A stretch of 64,000 nt of DNA from Melastoma dodecandrum (lineage: Eukaryota > Streptophyta > Magnoliopsida > Myrtales > Melastomataceae), in NCBI GenBank assembly GCA_029817715.1, contig JARUPY010000066.1:62001-126000 (forward strand), read 5' to 3'. The notes below the pieces were generated by a model. That model ran no database searches and was not told where the DNA came from. It saw nothing but the letters and a program-made list of their open reading frames with translations. Below are positions 28,541 through 37,532 of the stretch, piece by piece. Within the stretch, counting starts at the first letter, position 1; each line of letters begins with the position of its first letter. The translations under genes were made by a program, and so were the position numbers.

Positions 28541-29701
28541 TCAGCCGCCCGACGCGCCCGAGCCGCCGGTCGTTCCCGACATGCCGCGCATCGATCCACT
28601 TGGACCCGTCACGCCCGTGCTGCCCGGCTGATGCGCCGATCCGGTTTCGCCGGTTGAACCCGCATGACTCGTTCCGCCCGTGGCGCCGTGCGCGGGGCCC
28701 GTAGATCCCGTCGCGCCCGATCCCTCGGAACCCCCACCGGCCGCCGGCTGCCGTGGCGAGTCGCGCTTCTGCTTCGACGACTCGTCCGGCTCGTTCGCGG
28801 CCTTCGCCAGCAGATCGGGTACCAGCCTCTCCGTGAACCCCGCAATAAATCCGGCCAGAAGAACTTGCAGCCAGGAGTCATCCCACGGAGCGTGGATGAT
28901 CTCGACACTACCCATCTTGATGCTGAACAGCTTGAGCAACATGAACGCGATAAGGACAGCGCCGCCGATCATGCCGATGACCATGCGCAGGAACGCGTCC
29001 ATCGTGTTGGCGAGCCACAGGAGATCGGGCAGGACCGTCCGCCCGCGAATGCCGATGGCGATCGAGAAGAAGGCGCCCGCGCCGCCCGCCGCGGCACCCG
29101 CCCAGAGGACACCTCGCTTGTCAGCCCCCGAGCCCGCGATATGGGCAAGCACGATCATCACGATGCCGATGGCAAAGGCCGCGAGCAGATATTCGAACCG
29201 CGCCCAGGCGATGCGTCCGTCGAGGATGTCCTGCTTGATGCGCGCAAGGAGAAGGGAGGCGTCGGGCACGTCCTCCTCGAAGGCTACGACCAGGGCGTCG
29301 CCGACGCGCCGATCGAAGCGAAGCGCGCGGCGGAAGCGGTGGTCGCTCGGATCCTTGAGGCGCCAGCCGTCTATGAGGCCGTTGATCTCGCCGCGCAGCG
29401 GATAGAGCGGCGCGAGCTTCTTGCGCTGGTCGAGAGCGTGGGTCGTGTCGTCGGCGAACTGCACACCGACGCGCTTCGTGGTGCGGTACACAGCATAATC
29501 CGGCAGGCGGCGGCCGTAGAAGCAGGTCACCTCCTCGCCGACCATGTCCAGGCCGCCGACAGTCAGTTCCGCCAACGTCTCGGCGTTTTTCCTGTTCGCC
29601 GCGGGCGTCGGTGCAGCGGCCTTGGCGCGCTGCCGCTCGGATTCGGCCTCGCGTTCGCGGGCGATCAGCCGATCGATCGAGAAAAACGAAAAGAAACACA
29701 T
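28541..29701 (-). CDS. Membrane protein with collagen-like Gly-rich tail
   Basis: A 386-residue protein of unknown family. The N-terminal 170 residues are soluble (a Glu/Arg-rich helix, then [20 protein letters not shown]). Four hydrophobic segments follow: [59 protein letters not shown] and [20 protein letters not shown]. The last 65 residues are low complexity with Gly at regular spacing ([20 protein letters not shown]), resembling collagen-like G-x-y tails. The ATG at 29701 ([10 protein letters not shown]) is chosen because upstream residues look non-coding. It is a separate unit between uvrB and the kinase gene. Confidence 0.6.
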   Translation of the reverse strand: MCFFSFFSIDRLIAREREAESERQRAKAAAPTPAANRKNAETLAELTVGGLDMVGEEVTCFYGRRLPDYAVYRTTKRVGVQFADDTTHALDQRKKLAPLYPLRGEINGLIDGWRLKDPSDHRFRRALRFDRRVGDALVVAFEEDVPDASLLLARIKQDILDGRIAWARFEYLLAAFAIGIVMIVLAHIAGSGADKRGVLWAGAAAGGAGAFFSIAIGIRGRTVLPDLLWLANTMDAFLRMVIGMIGGAVLIAFMLLKLFSIKMGSVEIIHAPWDDSWLQVLLAGFIAGFTERLVPDLLAKAANEPDESSKQKRDSPRQPAAGGGSEGSGATGSTGPAHGATGGTSHAGSTGETGSAHQPGSTGVTGPSGSMRGMSGTTGGSGASGG

Positions 29702-29896
29702 ACTCTCGAAACCAATGGTCGATGGCCGTTTTAACGCGCACGGCCACAAAGTCGTGGGGACACTCGGTCTTGACGACATACCGTAAATGCATTTCGGGTC
29801 GGACCGAACCTATCTCAAAGTCATAAGACTTTGAGATGAGGTCGATCCCGCAGGTGAATCGTCCGCCTGCATGGATCGTGCGTCGCCCGCCGCGTC

Positions 29897-31897
29897 TCAG
29901 GCCGCGCGCAGCCCGTCGATCCGCGTCAGCGCGGCGCGGCGCATCTCGTGCAGGCGGCCCAGCGGCGCGGAAAAATCCTCGCCGGCGCGGCAGGCCGCCT
30001 CGAGCGCGCGGCATTGGGCCGCCATCGCGGCGAAGCCGAGCGAGCCGAGCCCCGAGACCAGCGCATGCGCGTCGAAGGCCACCTTCTCGCGCTCGAGCAC
30101 GCTGCCGTCGGGACCGAGGCGGGTCCTCAGCTCGCCGGCGAGGCCCGAGAGCATGCGGGCGACGACCTCCGGTCCGACCATCTCGGTCAGCGCATCGAAG
30201 GCGCCGCGGTCGATGTCCTCGGCCGCGTCCGGCGCCGCCGGCGCGGCGGCGGGGCAAGCCCAGCGGTCGATCGCCGCCAGCAGCACGTCGCGCTTGAACG
30301 GCTTGCCGATGTAGTCCTCCATGCCGGCCGCCGCGAAGGCGGCGACCTGATGCGGCAGGACATTGGCGGTCATCGCGACGATCGGCACTGTCGCCGCCGG
30401 ATGGTCGAGGGCGCGGATCCGCCGCGTCGCGGTAATGCCGTCGACCTCCGGCATCTGCACGTCCATGAGGACGATGTCGTAGGCGACCGCCTGGACGGCC
30501 ATGACCGCGTCGGCGCCGCCCGAGACGACGTCGACCTCGTGGCCGGCGCGGCGCAACACGGCGCAGGCGAGCTCCTGGTTGAGCACGACGTCCTCGACGA
30601 GCAGCAGCCGCCGCGACCCGCCGCGCGCGGCCGGGACCGGCGTCGCGACCGCGAGCGCCGCCGCGGCGAGCGGCAGGGTGACCTCGAATGCGAAGGTCGA
30701 GCCGCGGCCTGCTTCGCTCTCGACCCCGATCGTGCCGCCCATGAGTTCGACGAGGCGCTTGCAGATGGCGAGGCCGAGACCGGTGCCGCCGAATTCGCGC
30801 TGGATCGTCCCGTCGACCTGCGTGAAGCGCTCGAACAGCAGGTGGCGCTTGGCGGCGGGCACGCCGATGCCGGTATCCTCGACCGCGAAGCGCAGGCGCA
30901 TCATGCCGGGGACCGCCGGCGTCGCCGCGACGGTGAGGCATACACCGCCCTCGTGGGTGAACTTGATCGCGTTGCTGAGCAGGTTGAGCAGCACCTGGCG
31001 CAGCCGGCCGCGATCGCCGATCACGGCGCCCGGGAGACCCGGCGCGGCGACGACGCGCAGCGCGAGACCCTTGCGCGCGGCGCTGGCGCGGACGATGGCG
31101 AGGGCCTCCTCGACGAGATCGGCCGGAGCGAAGGGCTCGCCCAGCAGCGCGACCTGGCCGGCCTCGACTTTCGAGAAGTCGAGAATGTCGTTGACGATCG
31201 TCAGCAGCGCCGCGCCGGCCGAGCGGATGCGCTCGACATGCAGGCGGACGGCGGCGTCGAGGCACGGCTCGTCGAGCAGGAGGTCGGCGTAGCCGAGGAC
31301 GCCGTTCAGCGGCGTCCTGATCTCGTGGCTCATCGCGGCCAAAAACTCCGACTTGGCGCGGCTGGCCGCCTCCGCCTGCTCGCGCGCCGCGTCGGCTTCC
31401 TTCGTGCGCGCGGCGACGCGCTCGGTCAGGGTCGCATTGAGCTCGCGCAGCGAGCGCTCCGCCGCATCGCGTGCCGTATTGTCGCGCAGCGTGAGCACGG
31501 CGCCGATCTGCCGGCCGTCGCCACCGCGCAGCGGCCGCGCGCTGCCGATCGCCAGCACCTCCTTGCCGTCCGGCCGCAGGATGCGCCAGCGGGCGTCCAC
31601 CACGACCTCGCCGCGCACGGCGCGGGCCAGCGGCAGCTCGCGCGGGACATAGGGCCGCCCGTCCTCGGTATAGAGATGATAAGTCTCGGCATAGGCGTCG
31701 GGCTCGACGTCGAGGCGGGCCACGCCGTGGATCGCCGCCGCCGCCTCGTTGACGAGGACGATGCGCCCCGCCGCATCGGTGACGATCACGCCCTCGGCGA
31801 TCTGGCCGAGGATGGCGGCATGCATCGCGGCGGCCGCGTCGACACAGGCGCTGCCCGTCGTCGGCGGCTGGATCGTCTCGGTGCTCGCCTCGTGCAT
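29897..31897 (-). CDS. Hybrid sensor histidine kinase (PAS-HisKA-HATPase-REC-Hpt)
   Basis: A 666-residue soluble hybrid kinase. A PAS domain ([20 protein letters not shown], residues 29-140) and a coiled coil precede HisKA, with the phospho-His in [19 protein letters not shown]. The ATPase domain has [25 protein letters not shown] and [20 protein letters not shown]. The receiver has [14 protein letters not shown] and Asp in [15 protein letters not shown]. The C-terminal Hpt-like domain has its His in [15 protein letters not shown], where Val replaces the usual Lys. No transmembrane segment is visible, so the signal is probably cytosolic. No response regulator lies nearby. The gene is intact. 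Confidence 0.9.
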   Translation of the reverse strand: MHEASTETIQPPTTGSACVDAAAAMHAAILGQIAEGVIVTDAAGRIVLVNEAAAAIHGVARLDVEPDAYAETYHLYTEDGRPYVPRELPLARAVRGEVVVDARWRILRPDGKEVLAIGSARPLRGGDGRQIGAVLTLRDNTARDAAERSLRELNATLTERVAARTKEADAAREQAEAASRAKSEFLAAMSHEIRTPLNGVLGYADLLLDEPCLDAAVRLHVERIRSAGAALLTIVNDILDFSKVEAGQVALLGEPFAPADLVEEALAIVRASAARKGLALRVVAAPGLPGAVIGDRGRLRQVLLNLLSNAIKFTHEGGVCLTVAATPAVPGMMRLRFAVEDTGIGVPAAKRHLLFERFTQVDGTIQREFGGTGLGLAICKRLVELMGGTIGVESEAGRGSTFAFEVTLPLAAAALAVATPVPAARGGSRRLLLVEDVVLNQELACAVLRRAGHEVDVVSGGADAVMAVQAVAYDIVLMDVQMPEVDGITATRRIRALDHPAATVPIVAMTANVLPHQVAAFAAAGMEDYIGKPFKRDVLLAAIDRWACPAAAPAAPDAAEDIDRGAFDALTEMVGPEVVARMLSGLAGELRTRLGPDGSVLEREKVAFDAHALVSGLGSLGFAAMAAQCRALEAACRAGEDFSAPLGRLHEMRRAALTRIDGLRAA

Positions 31898-32351
31898 GGA
31901 TGCTCGTCCCGGTAGGTCCGGACGGCCGGACCGACGGACGAGCCTAGCAAGGGGTTTCTAACCTTGCGTAAAGCTGACGCGCCATCCCCACGACACGCGG
32001 CTTTCCAGGGCGTCCGAGCGGGGCGAACGGCGAGCCACCTCGTCGGCATTGCCCTCGGTCGGCGCGGGACATTTTCTCCGATCCCGTAGCGGTGAAGGAT
32101 CCCGCTGATCAAAGCAGCTGTGCGCGCCTTCTCGTGCGCGCCACATGCGTTGGCGGCAAGGTCGAGCGACGTTCGCCGCCATGGCGCGGGAGGCGAGCGA
32201 AGCTGATGACCTCGCGCGGCGGCGCTTGTGACGACGAAGAGACACGCGTCGAGAAAGGATGGTCGCGCCCAATCGCGGACGCGCCTCGCCTTCATTTTGC
32301 CCGCTCCGGGCGGCACTCGGCCGGAAAACGGGATATGAGGGAGACGTGACG
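31898..32351. other. 454-bp intergenic region between divergent genes
   Basis: This gap holds the divergent promoters of the hybrid kinase and of the small exported protein at 32352. No frame in it has coding character, and I saw no RNA gene or strong hairpin. GAGGGAG at 32339-32345 is the ribosome site of the downstream gene. Confidence 0.5.
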
Positions 32352-32765
32352 ATGAGGCGAAACGCGACAATCGGCCTGCTCGCGGCGCTGACGATGGCCG
32401 CCGCAGCGCCGGCCCTCGCGCAAAACATCCCGCCGGGGCAGTCTTGCGGCGGCCTCTTCTGCGACATGGGCATCCTCGGTCACAAGGTGCCGCTCGGCCC
32501 GAACGGCGAGGCGCCGACACCCGAGCAGATCGCCGTCGCCGTCGAGAGGGCCGACGCGGTCGACCCGCATCGCCTGCCCTGTCACGACTTCCTCTGCCGT
32601 GCCTTCGGCCAGAAGGACGCCGAAGCCGCGCCGCCGCCCCCGCCGGTCGCCGTCGCGCCCGAGCCGGCGCCGGAGCCGCGCAAGGTGGCGCGCAAGCACC
32701 ACGCCAAGGTGGTGGCGACCCGCACGCCGGCGCCAGCGCCCGCCGAGCCGGCCCCCGCGAAGTAG
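32352..32765 (+). CDS. Small exported Pro/Ala-rich protein
   Basis: A 137-residue secreted protein. The signal peptide is MRRNATIGLLAALTMAAAA with cleavage near ALAQ. A short Cys-containing region follows (GQSCGGLFCDMGILGHKVPL and LPCHDFLCRAFG, four Cys that could form two disulfides). A low-complexity Pro/Ala/Lys tail ends APAPAEPAPAK. The Pro-rich tail could span periplasm or peptidoglycan. The ATG at 32352 has GAGGGAG about six bases upstream. No family is recognised. It is convergent with the rlmB-like gene, only 3 bp apart. Confidence 0.6.
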   Translation: MRRNATIGLLAALTMAAAAPALAQNIPPGQSCGGLFCDMGILGHKVPLGPNGEAPTPEQIAVAVERADAVDPHRLPCHDFLCRAFGQKDAEAAPPPPPVAVAPEPAPEPRKVARKHHAKVVATRTPAPAPAEPAPAK

Positions 32766-32768
32766 ATA

Positions 32769-33596
32769 TCAGGCGCGTAGCCGCTGGCTCGCCAGGGTCA
32801 GCGCCACGGCGCAGGCGTTCGAGACGTTCAGGCTCTTGATTTCGCCCGGCATGTCCAGCCGTGCCAGCGCGTCGCAGCGCTCGCGCGTCAGGCGGCGCAG
32901 CCCCTTGTCCTCGGCGCCGAGCACCAGCGCCAGCGGCCGCGCGATCGGCGCCGCCTCGAAGGGCGTCGGGCCCTCTGAATCGAGGCCGATGCGCCAGTAG
33001 CCCATCTCGCCGAGCTCTCCGAGGGCACGGGCGAGGTTGACGACCTCGACGATCGGAACGAGGTCGAGCCCGCCCGACGCCGCCTTGGCGACGATGCCGG
33101 AAAATTCGGGCGTATGCCGCGTCGTCGTCACCAGGGCGTCGACGGCGAATGCCGCCGCGGTGCGCAAAATCGCGCCGACATTATGCGGATCGGTGATCTG
33201 GTCGAGCACCAGCACGAGCCCGCTGCGGCTCTCGATCTCGGACAGGTCGATCGGTACCAGCGGGCCGGCCTCGAGCAAAACGCCTTGGTGCACGGCCTGC
33301 GCGCCGAGCCGGCGCGAAAGGTCTTCGGCGGTGACGATGCGCGGCGACAGGCCGGCGGCGCCGATCTCGCCGGCGAGCCGTGCCGCCGCCGCCTCGGTCG
33401 CCTCGATGGCGACGAGCGCACGCCGCCGCGCGCCTAGCGCGGCGCGCACGGCGTGGAAGCCGTAGACAAGAGTGCGCTCGCTCTTCGGTGCGCCACCGGC
33501 GTCGCGTGGCGTAGCAGTGGTAGGTCGGGCATGCTTGGGAGGGCGGTGTCGGGCCACATCTGTTCTCGCAGCCGCCACGCGGCAAGGTCGAGCCAT
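32769..33596 (-). CDS. rlmB: TrmH/SpoU-family rRNA 2'-O-methyltransferase (RlmB-like)
   Basis: A 275-residue SpoU methyltransferase. The N-terminal L30e-like substrate-binding domain starts LVYGFHAVRAALGARRRAL and contains AVHQGVLLEAGPL. The knotted SAM domain has the three classic motifs: DQITDPHNVGAILRTAAAF, LALVLGAEDKGLRRLTRERC and MPGEIKSLNVSNACAVAL. RlmB methylates the ribose of G2251 in 23S rRNA; assignment within the family rests on these motifs, so TrmH-type specificity is not excluded. The ATG at 33596 with GAGG eight bases upstream is chosen; the first 45 residues are Arg-rich and unconserved. Confidence 0.85.
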   Translation of the reverse strand: MARPCRVAAARTDVARHRPPKHARPTTATPRDAGGAPKSERTLVYGFHAVRAALGARRRALVAIEATEAAAARLAGEIGAAGLSPRIVTAEDLSRRLGAQAVHQGVLLEAGPLVPIDLSEIESRSGLVLVLDQITDPHNVGAILRTAAAFAVDALVTTTRHTPEFSGIVAKAASGGLDLVPIVEVVNLARALGELGEMGYWRIGLDSEGPTPFEAAPIARPLALVLGAEDKGLRRLTRERCDALARLDMPGEIKSLNVSNACAVALTLASQRLRA

Positions 33597-33704
33597 GCCA
33601 CGCCGCCTCGCGCGCGGCAATTTTCAGGCGCGTCCTCGGGATCGGGTTGACAGGGCCGACGCCCCTCCCGATAAGCCTCGTTCCTCGCTGCCGAAGGGCC
33701 GCGC

Positions 33705-33790
33705 GGGGGAAGTGTCCCGAGCGGCAAAGGGGGCGGACTGTAAATCCGCTGGCTTAGCCTTCGTAGGTTCGAGTCCTACCTCCCCCACCA
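33705..33790 (+). tRNA. tRNA-Tyr (GTA), with one extra base in the acceptor stem
   Basis: A class II tRNA with anticodon stem GCGGA/TCCGC and loop CTGTAAA (anticodon GTA, Tyr). It has a long variable arm (TGGCTTAGCCTTC), T-arm GTAGG-TTCGAGT-CCTAC and an encoded CCA at 33788-33790. The 5' end reads GGGGGAAG, while the 3' strand is CTCCCCC. Removing one A of 33710-33711 gives a perfect seven-pair stem GGGGGAG/CTCCCCC. As written the gene would not fold properly, which points to a sequencing error. Confidence 0.93.
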
Positions 33791-33885
33791 TTTGCGCAAC
33801 GTGGCGCCGGCGCGGGCGTGCCACATCCGCAACGCTTTCCGATGGGAAAGAGGCGGTACGGTCACCTCGACGTCGGGCATCGGCG

Positions 33886-35323
33886 ATGCGCACTCTTCTC
33901 GTCGCTTTTACGCTTTCCGGGGTCGTCGCGACCGGCGCCGTGTGGGCCCAGGACCTGACAAAGCCTGTGTCGCCACCCGCGCCGCGCCTCGGTGGCGCGG
34001 CGGATACCGGCTTCCTCGCTTTCTACGACCGTGGTGGGAGCGAGACCGGTGCCTTCGCCACGCCGCCGATCCCTGGGCTGGACATGCGATATGCCGGCAC
34101 CTTGTCGCCCGGTCCGCGTGCGACCGAGCCGCTCACGCCGAGCATCGTCCTTTTCAGACCGGGCAACCGCATCTCGTTCTGCCCTCCTCTCTCCTGCGTC
34201 TCCGGGCCGGGCGACCACCCTTTCCGGCCGATGCCGAGCTTCTTCGATCATCAGCGCACGTCGGCGCTCCTCGCCGCGGAGACGCAGGACGACGCGCATT
34301 CCGAAGAGCAGACGCTCGCGGTGGTGACCTCGTCGCGCACCGGCGCCAAGAAGCGCTATGCCGCGAGGACGGCCTATGCCGCCGGCGACGCCGTTGTCGT
34401 CGGGAACGCCGCCTATCGCGTCGTCGCCGCCGGCACGACGGGCGTCAACTCGGCGCCTCCGCCGACACGGCCGACCGCGGCGCAAACCGGCGACTACAAG
34501 GTGGTCGACGGATCGGTGACCTGGCAGTGGATCAAACGATGGCGCGATCACGACGAAGCTCGGCATCTACAACGAGGTCGGAATGTACCCCGGCGCCGGC
34601 TTCACCGAGGCGCTGACGAACAACCTCATCCTCCAGCCCGGCGCGGACCCGAAGCAAGGCGTCTACGCGCAGGAGAACGACTGCACCAACAATTCGGGGA
34701 CCAACTTCGCGCCGGTCGTCGCGAACGGCGATTGCCTCGTCGCCTTCCTCGGCGGCACAAATCACTGGCTGACCGCCTTCTCGCTGGTCGGAAAAGGGGC
34801 GTCGGACGGCACCGGCACGGCGCGATGGGGCATGCGCGCCGCCGGCAAGCTGGCCACCGAATACGATGTCGGCGTCGTCGACACCGTGTCGAGATATGCC
34901 TTCTTCGTCGGCAACGACGGCTATAGCGGCACGACCGCGCACGCGGGCGCCGACTATTTCGACAATTCGAGCAGCGCGAAAGGCTATCTCGACGAGGGCA
35001 AGCACGCGATCGCGGCCGTCAGCCTCGCTGGCACCGGCCGATCCGGCCTGTCGCTCACGGGCGCTTGGACCGAAGCGCAAATCGAGGGCAAGAGCTTCAA
35101 GGTCGATGCCAAAGGCAACACGACCACGCCGAGCGTGCAGATGACGCCTCTCACGATCGCGCGCTTGCCCGCCTGCTCGCCGTCGACCAAGGGGCTCGTC
35201 GCCTTCGTCAGCGATAACACCGCCGCGGCTCCCCCGTCGTGGCACGGCCGCGTTGCCGGCGGTGGAGGGACGAGCGTCGATTCGCTCGTCTCCTGCTCGG
35301 GCCGCGGCTGGCAGTACGAGTAG
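33886..35323 (+). CDS. Large exported protein of unknown function, frameshifted
   Basis: A secreted protein with the signal peptide MRTLLVAFTLSGVVATGAVW, cut near WAQ. The mature part has no recognised enzyme motif. It contains a linker-like region (KKRYAARTAYAAGDAVVVGN to GDYKVVDGSVTWQWI) resembling short beta modules used in fibre or binding proteins. A C-terminal region follows with many Gly/Thr/Asn (NDGYSGTTAHAGADYFDNSS). AAA at 34534-34536 carries one base too many: removing it gives WINDGAITTKLGIYNEVG and a 478-residue protein. It is near the T2SS operon and an FkbM methyltransferase, so being a secretion substrate is possible but unproven. Confidence 0.6.
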
Positions 35324-35373
35324 CCCGAGCGGGAAAGTTTCTTTGTGCAGGAGGCCCCGAACGCGGGTGCCCG

Positions 35374-36321
35374 TCAGCGCGTGATCGGCTCGCAGAACAG
35401 GACGACCTCCGCATCCGTCGTGTAATTGTGCCGCAGGTAGAACCGATACCAGGGGCAGATATCGCGCAGGAACAGTTGAATGGCGTGCATATCGTAATGC
35501 AGATGGTAGATGCAGACCGCGATCTTCGGGCGACATTCGCGGATCGTTGCCGCCGCGCCGCGGAGCGCCACGAGCTCATGGCCTTCGATATCGAGCTTCA
35601 GGAAATGCAGCCTCGAAATGGCACGCTCGGCGACGAAGGCATCGATAGTCGTGGTCTTGATCTCCACAGTACCGGCCGGGTCGAAGCGTGATGCGGCGCC
35701 CGCCTGGATGAAGCGCGCGGCGCCCAGCCGGTCGGAGACCCCGCACGGCACGATCTCCACCGTCGGCGTCTCAGCGGCTAGAAGGTTGTCGGCCAAAGTA
35801 TCCCGCGTGATCGCGTTCGGCTCGAAAGCGTAGACCTTCCCGCTGCTTCCGGCTCGGCGCGCGAACTGGATCGACGAGTTTCCGTTGAAGGCCCCGAGAT
35901 CGAGCACGGTGTCTCCCGCGCTTACCTCGCAGATGCCCGGCAGCCGGTAGCCGTCCAGGACGAAGTTCTCGACGAGGTCGACACCGAGATGCCCCTTGAG
36001 CGCGGCTTCCGGCAGACGCGATGCTTTCTCTTCCAAGCTTTTCCACTGCTGCCGCGACATGAGTGGCGGGATGAGACGCAAACTTTCCTCTGTCGACTGC
36101 GTCAAATAGGCGGAGGTTCGGAATCGAATGAGCCAGCGGTAGATTTCCTTGGAATGCTCATCCTGAAGCAAGTCGTAGGCTTCCTGAAACTTGTGCGGAT
36201 GGTTCAGGAACTCGACGATCTGGTGCAACCAGCCGACGTGTGTGTTTGTGCTTTCGAGCCGATCAGTGAGCGTGAGCCTCACGGCGTCGACGAAAGCGGA
36301 AACGACTGACTCGCTTTGCAT
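35374..36321 (-). CDS. FkbM-family methyltransferase
   Basis: A 315-residue SAM-dependent methyltransferase. After about 130 N-terminal residues the FkbM domain starts: VLDLGAFNGNSSIQFARRAG (SAM motif I), KVYAFEPNAITRDTLADNL, VGIVPCGVSD-like context, TTTIDAFVAERAISRLHFLK and LDIEGHELVALRGAAATIRE, then PKIAVCIYHLHYDM. Family members O-methylate sugars, polyketides or glycans. The C-terminal YTTDAEVVLFCEP is typical. It follows the T2SS operon on the same strand after 135 bp and converges with the exported protein gene. Its acceptor is unknown. Confidence 0.88.
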   Translation of the reverse strand: MQSESVVSAFVDAVRLTLTDRLESTNTHVGWLHQIVEFLNHPHKFQEAYDLLQDEHSKEIYRWLIRFRTSAYLTQSTEESLRLIPPLMSRQQWKSLEEKASRLPEAALKGHLGVDLVENFVLDGYRLPGICEVSAGDTVLDLGAFNGNSSIQFARRAGSSGKVYAFEPNAITRDTLADNLLAAETPTVEIVPCGVSDRLGAARFIQAGAASRFDPAGTVEIKTTTIDAFVAERAISRLHFLKLDIEGHELVALRGAAATIRECRPKIAVCIYHLHYDMHAIQLFLRDICPWYRFYLRHNYTTDAEVVLFCEPITR

Positions 36322-36456
36322 GGTGACGTCCGTAGCCGGCCAGGAGCACGCGCCACCTGAGACGAATTACATGGCGTGCACAAGCCGCGTCCTGGAGACG
36401 AGCTCTCCCGGAGAACTTGGACCATCAAGCCAGAGACCGGGGCAGAGGACCGACCC

Positions 36457-36981
36457 TCAATCCGCGCGCCGCTGCAGCCGCGCATTGCGCGCCGCCAGCG
36501 CCGCCATGCCCGCCTCCTCGTCAGGAGACGGCGCGACCGCCGCCACGGCGCCGGGCGGCATGCCGGGCTTGGCGAAGAGCGCGTAGTCTGACACCCGGTC
36601 GCCGTCGCGCAGGCGCACGCCAACGGGCGGGCGCACCGTGACAGTCCAGGCGCCGAGCTTGTCGCCAGTGCGCAGCACCAGGGTCTTCTCGTTGCCGTCG
36701 CGGTGGACGATCGCCATGTCGCGCCGGCCGTGGATGACGCCGATCAGCTGCAGCACCGGCGGGGGCTCGGGCGGCGCGGCGGCGACCGGCGGCGGCACGT
36801 AGGCCGGCGCCGGCGGCGGTGGCGGAGGCAGACGCCGCGTCGGATCGAACAGCGGCTGCGCGAGAAACCCCTTCAGCGACGCCTTGTCGACGTCGCGCAT
36901 GGGGTTGAGCGACTGCGCGGACGCCGCTGCGACCCCGCCGCACACGACCGCGATGCCGAGCAAGAGGCGAAGCGCAATCAT
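36457..36981 (-). CDS. T2SS GspC/GspN-like inner-membrane protein
   Basis: A 174-residue protein with an N-terminal signal anchor (LRLLLGIAVVCGGVAAASAQ), a Pro-rich linker (RRLPPPPPPAPAYVPPP) and an HR-like domain: LQLIGVIHGRRDMAIVHRDG then KLGAWTVTVRPPVGVRLRDG. This matches the homology-region domain of GspC, which contacts the secretin. It is the last gene of the operon, a position often called gspN in alphaproteobacteria. The start overlaps the gspM stop by four bases. It has no PDZ domain, so it is shorter than enterobacterial GspC. Confidence 0.7.
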   Translation of the reverse strand: MIALRLLLGIAVVCGGVAAASAQSLNPMRDVDKASLKGFLAQPLFDPTRRLPPPPPPAPAYVPPPVAAAPPEPPPVLQLIGVIHGRRDMAIVHRDGNEKTLVLRTGDKLGAWTVTVRPPVGVRLRDGDRVSDYALFAKPGMPPGAVAAVAPSPDEEAGMAALAARNARLQRRAD

Positions 36982-37532
36982 CCCGTGCCCCTCCGCCAAT
37001 GACCGCGCACCGTCATGTCGACGTGAAGCTGACCGCTGTCGCCGGCGCCCTCCTCGACCTGCGCCTTCTGCACGTTGACGTCGGTCACGTCGAGCAGCGG
37101 CAGCCCGCTCTCCGTCGCATAGAGCAGATCGCGCAGGCCCTTGTTGTCGATCTCGAGCGAGAGCTGGATGGCCACCGTCCCGTCCGCCTCCTGCTCGGGC
37201 GTGCCGACGAGCTGGACCTCGGCGAGGCGCCCGCCGGCCTCGGTGACGAGCTTCGTCGCCCGCTCCTGGATCTCGGCGCGGGCGAGGCTGGCGCTCGTGC
37301 TCGCGAGATAGAGCGAGGCGGTGTCGACCGGCTTGACGTGGCGGGCACGGTGCTTCTCGATCTGCGCGACGATCGCCGCCGTCGTCGTCGCCTTGCGCGC
37401 GGCCTGCTCGTTCGCCTGCGAGGCGTCGACGAGGTTCGATGCGGCGAGGCCGACGAGCAGCAGCGGCACGCCGCAGAAAACGGCGAGCGCACCGAAGCGC
37501 CACAGCGGATCGCGGTATCGTGCGGGGATCAT
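36978..37532 (-). CDS. gspM: T2SS assembly protein GspM
   Basis: A 184-residue bitopic protein. A short cytoplasmic start (MIPARYRDPLWRF) is followed by one transmembrane segment (GALAVFCGVPLLLVGLAASN) and a helical then alpha/beta periplasmic domain of the GspM/PilO type (VQLVGTPEQEADGTVAIQLS, then LDVTDVNVQKAQVEE). GspM pairs with GspL on the inner-membrane platform. The ATG overlaps the gspL stop by four bases and its own stop overlaps the next start by four, so the end of the operon is tightly coupled. Confidence 0.8.
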   Translation of the reverse strand: MIPARYRDPLWRFGALAVFCGVPLLLVGLAASNLVDASQANEQAARKATTTAAIVAQIEKHRARHVKPVDTASLYLASTSASLARAEIQERATKLVTEAGGRLAEVQLVGTPEQEADGTVAIQLSLEIDNKGLRDLLYATESGLPLLDVTDVNVQKAQVEEGAGDSGQLHVDMTVRGHWRRGTG

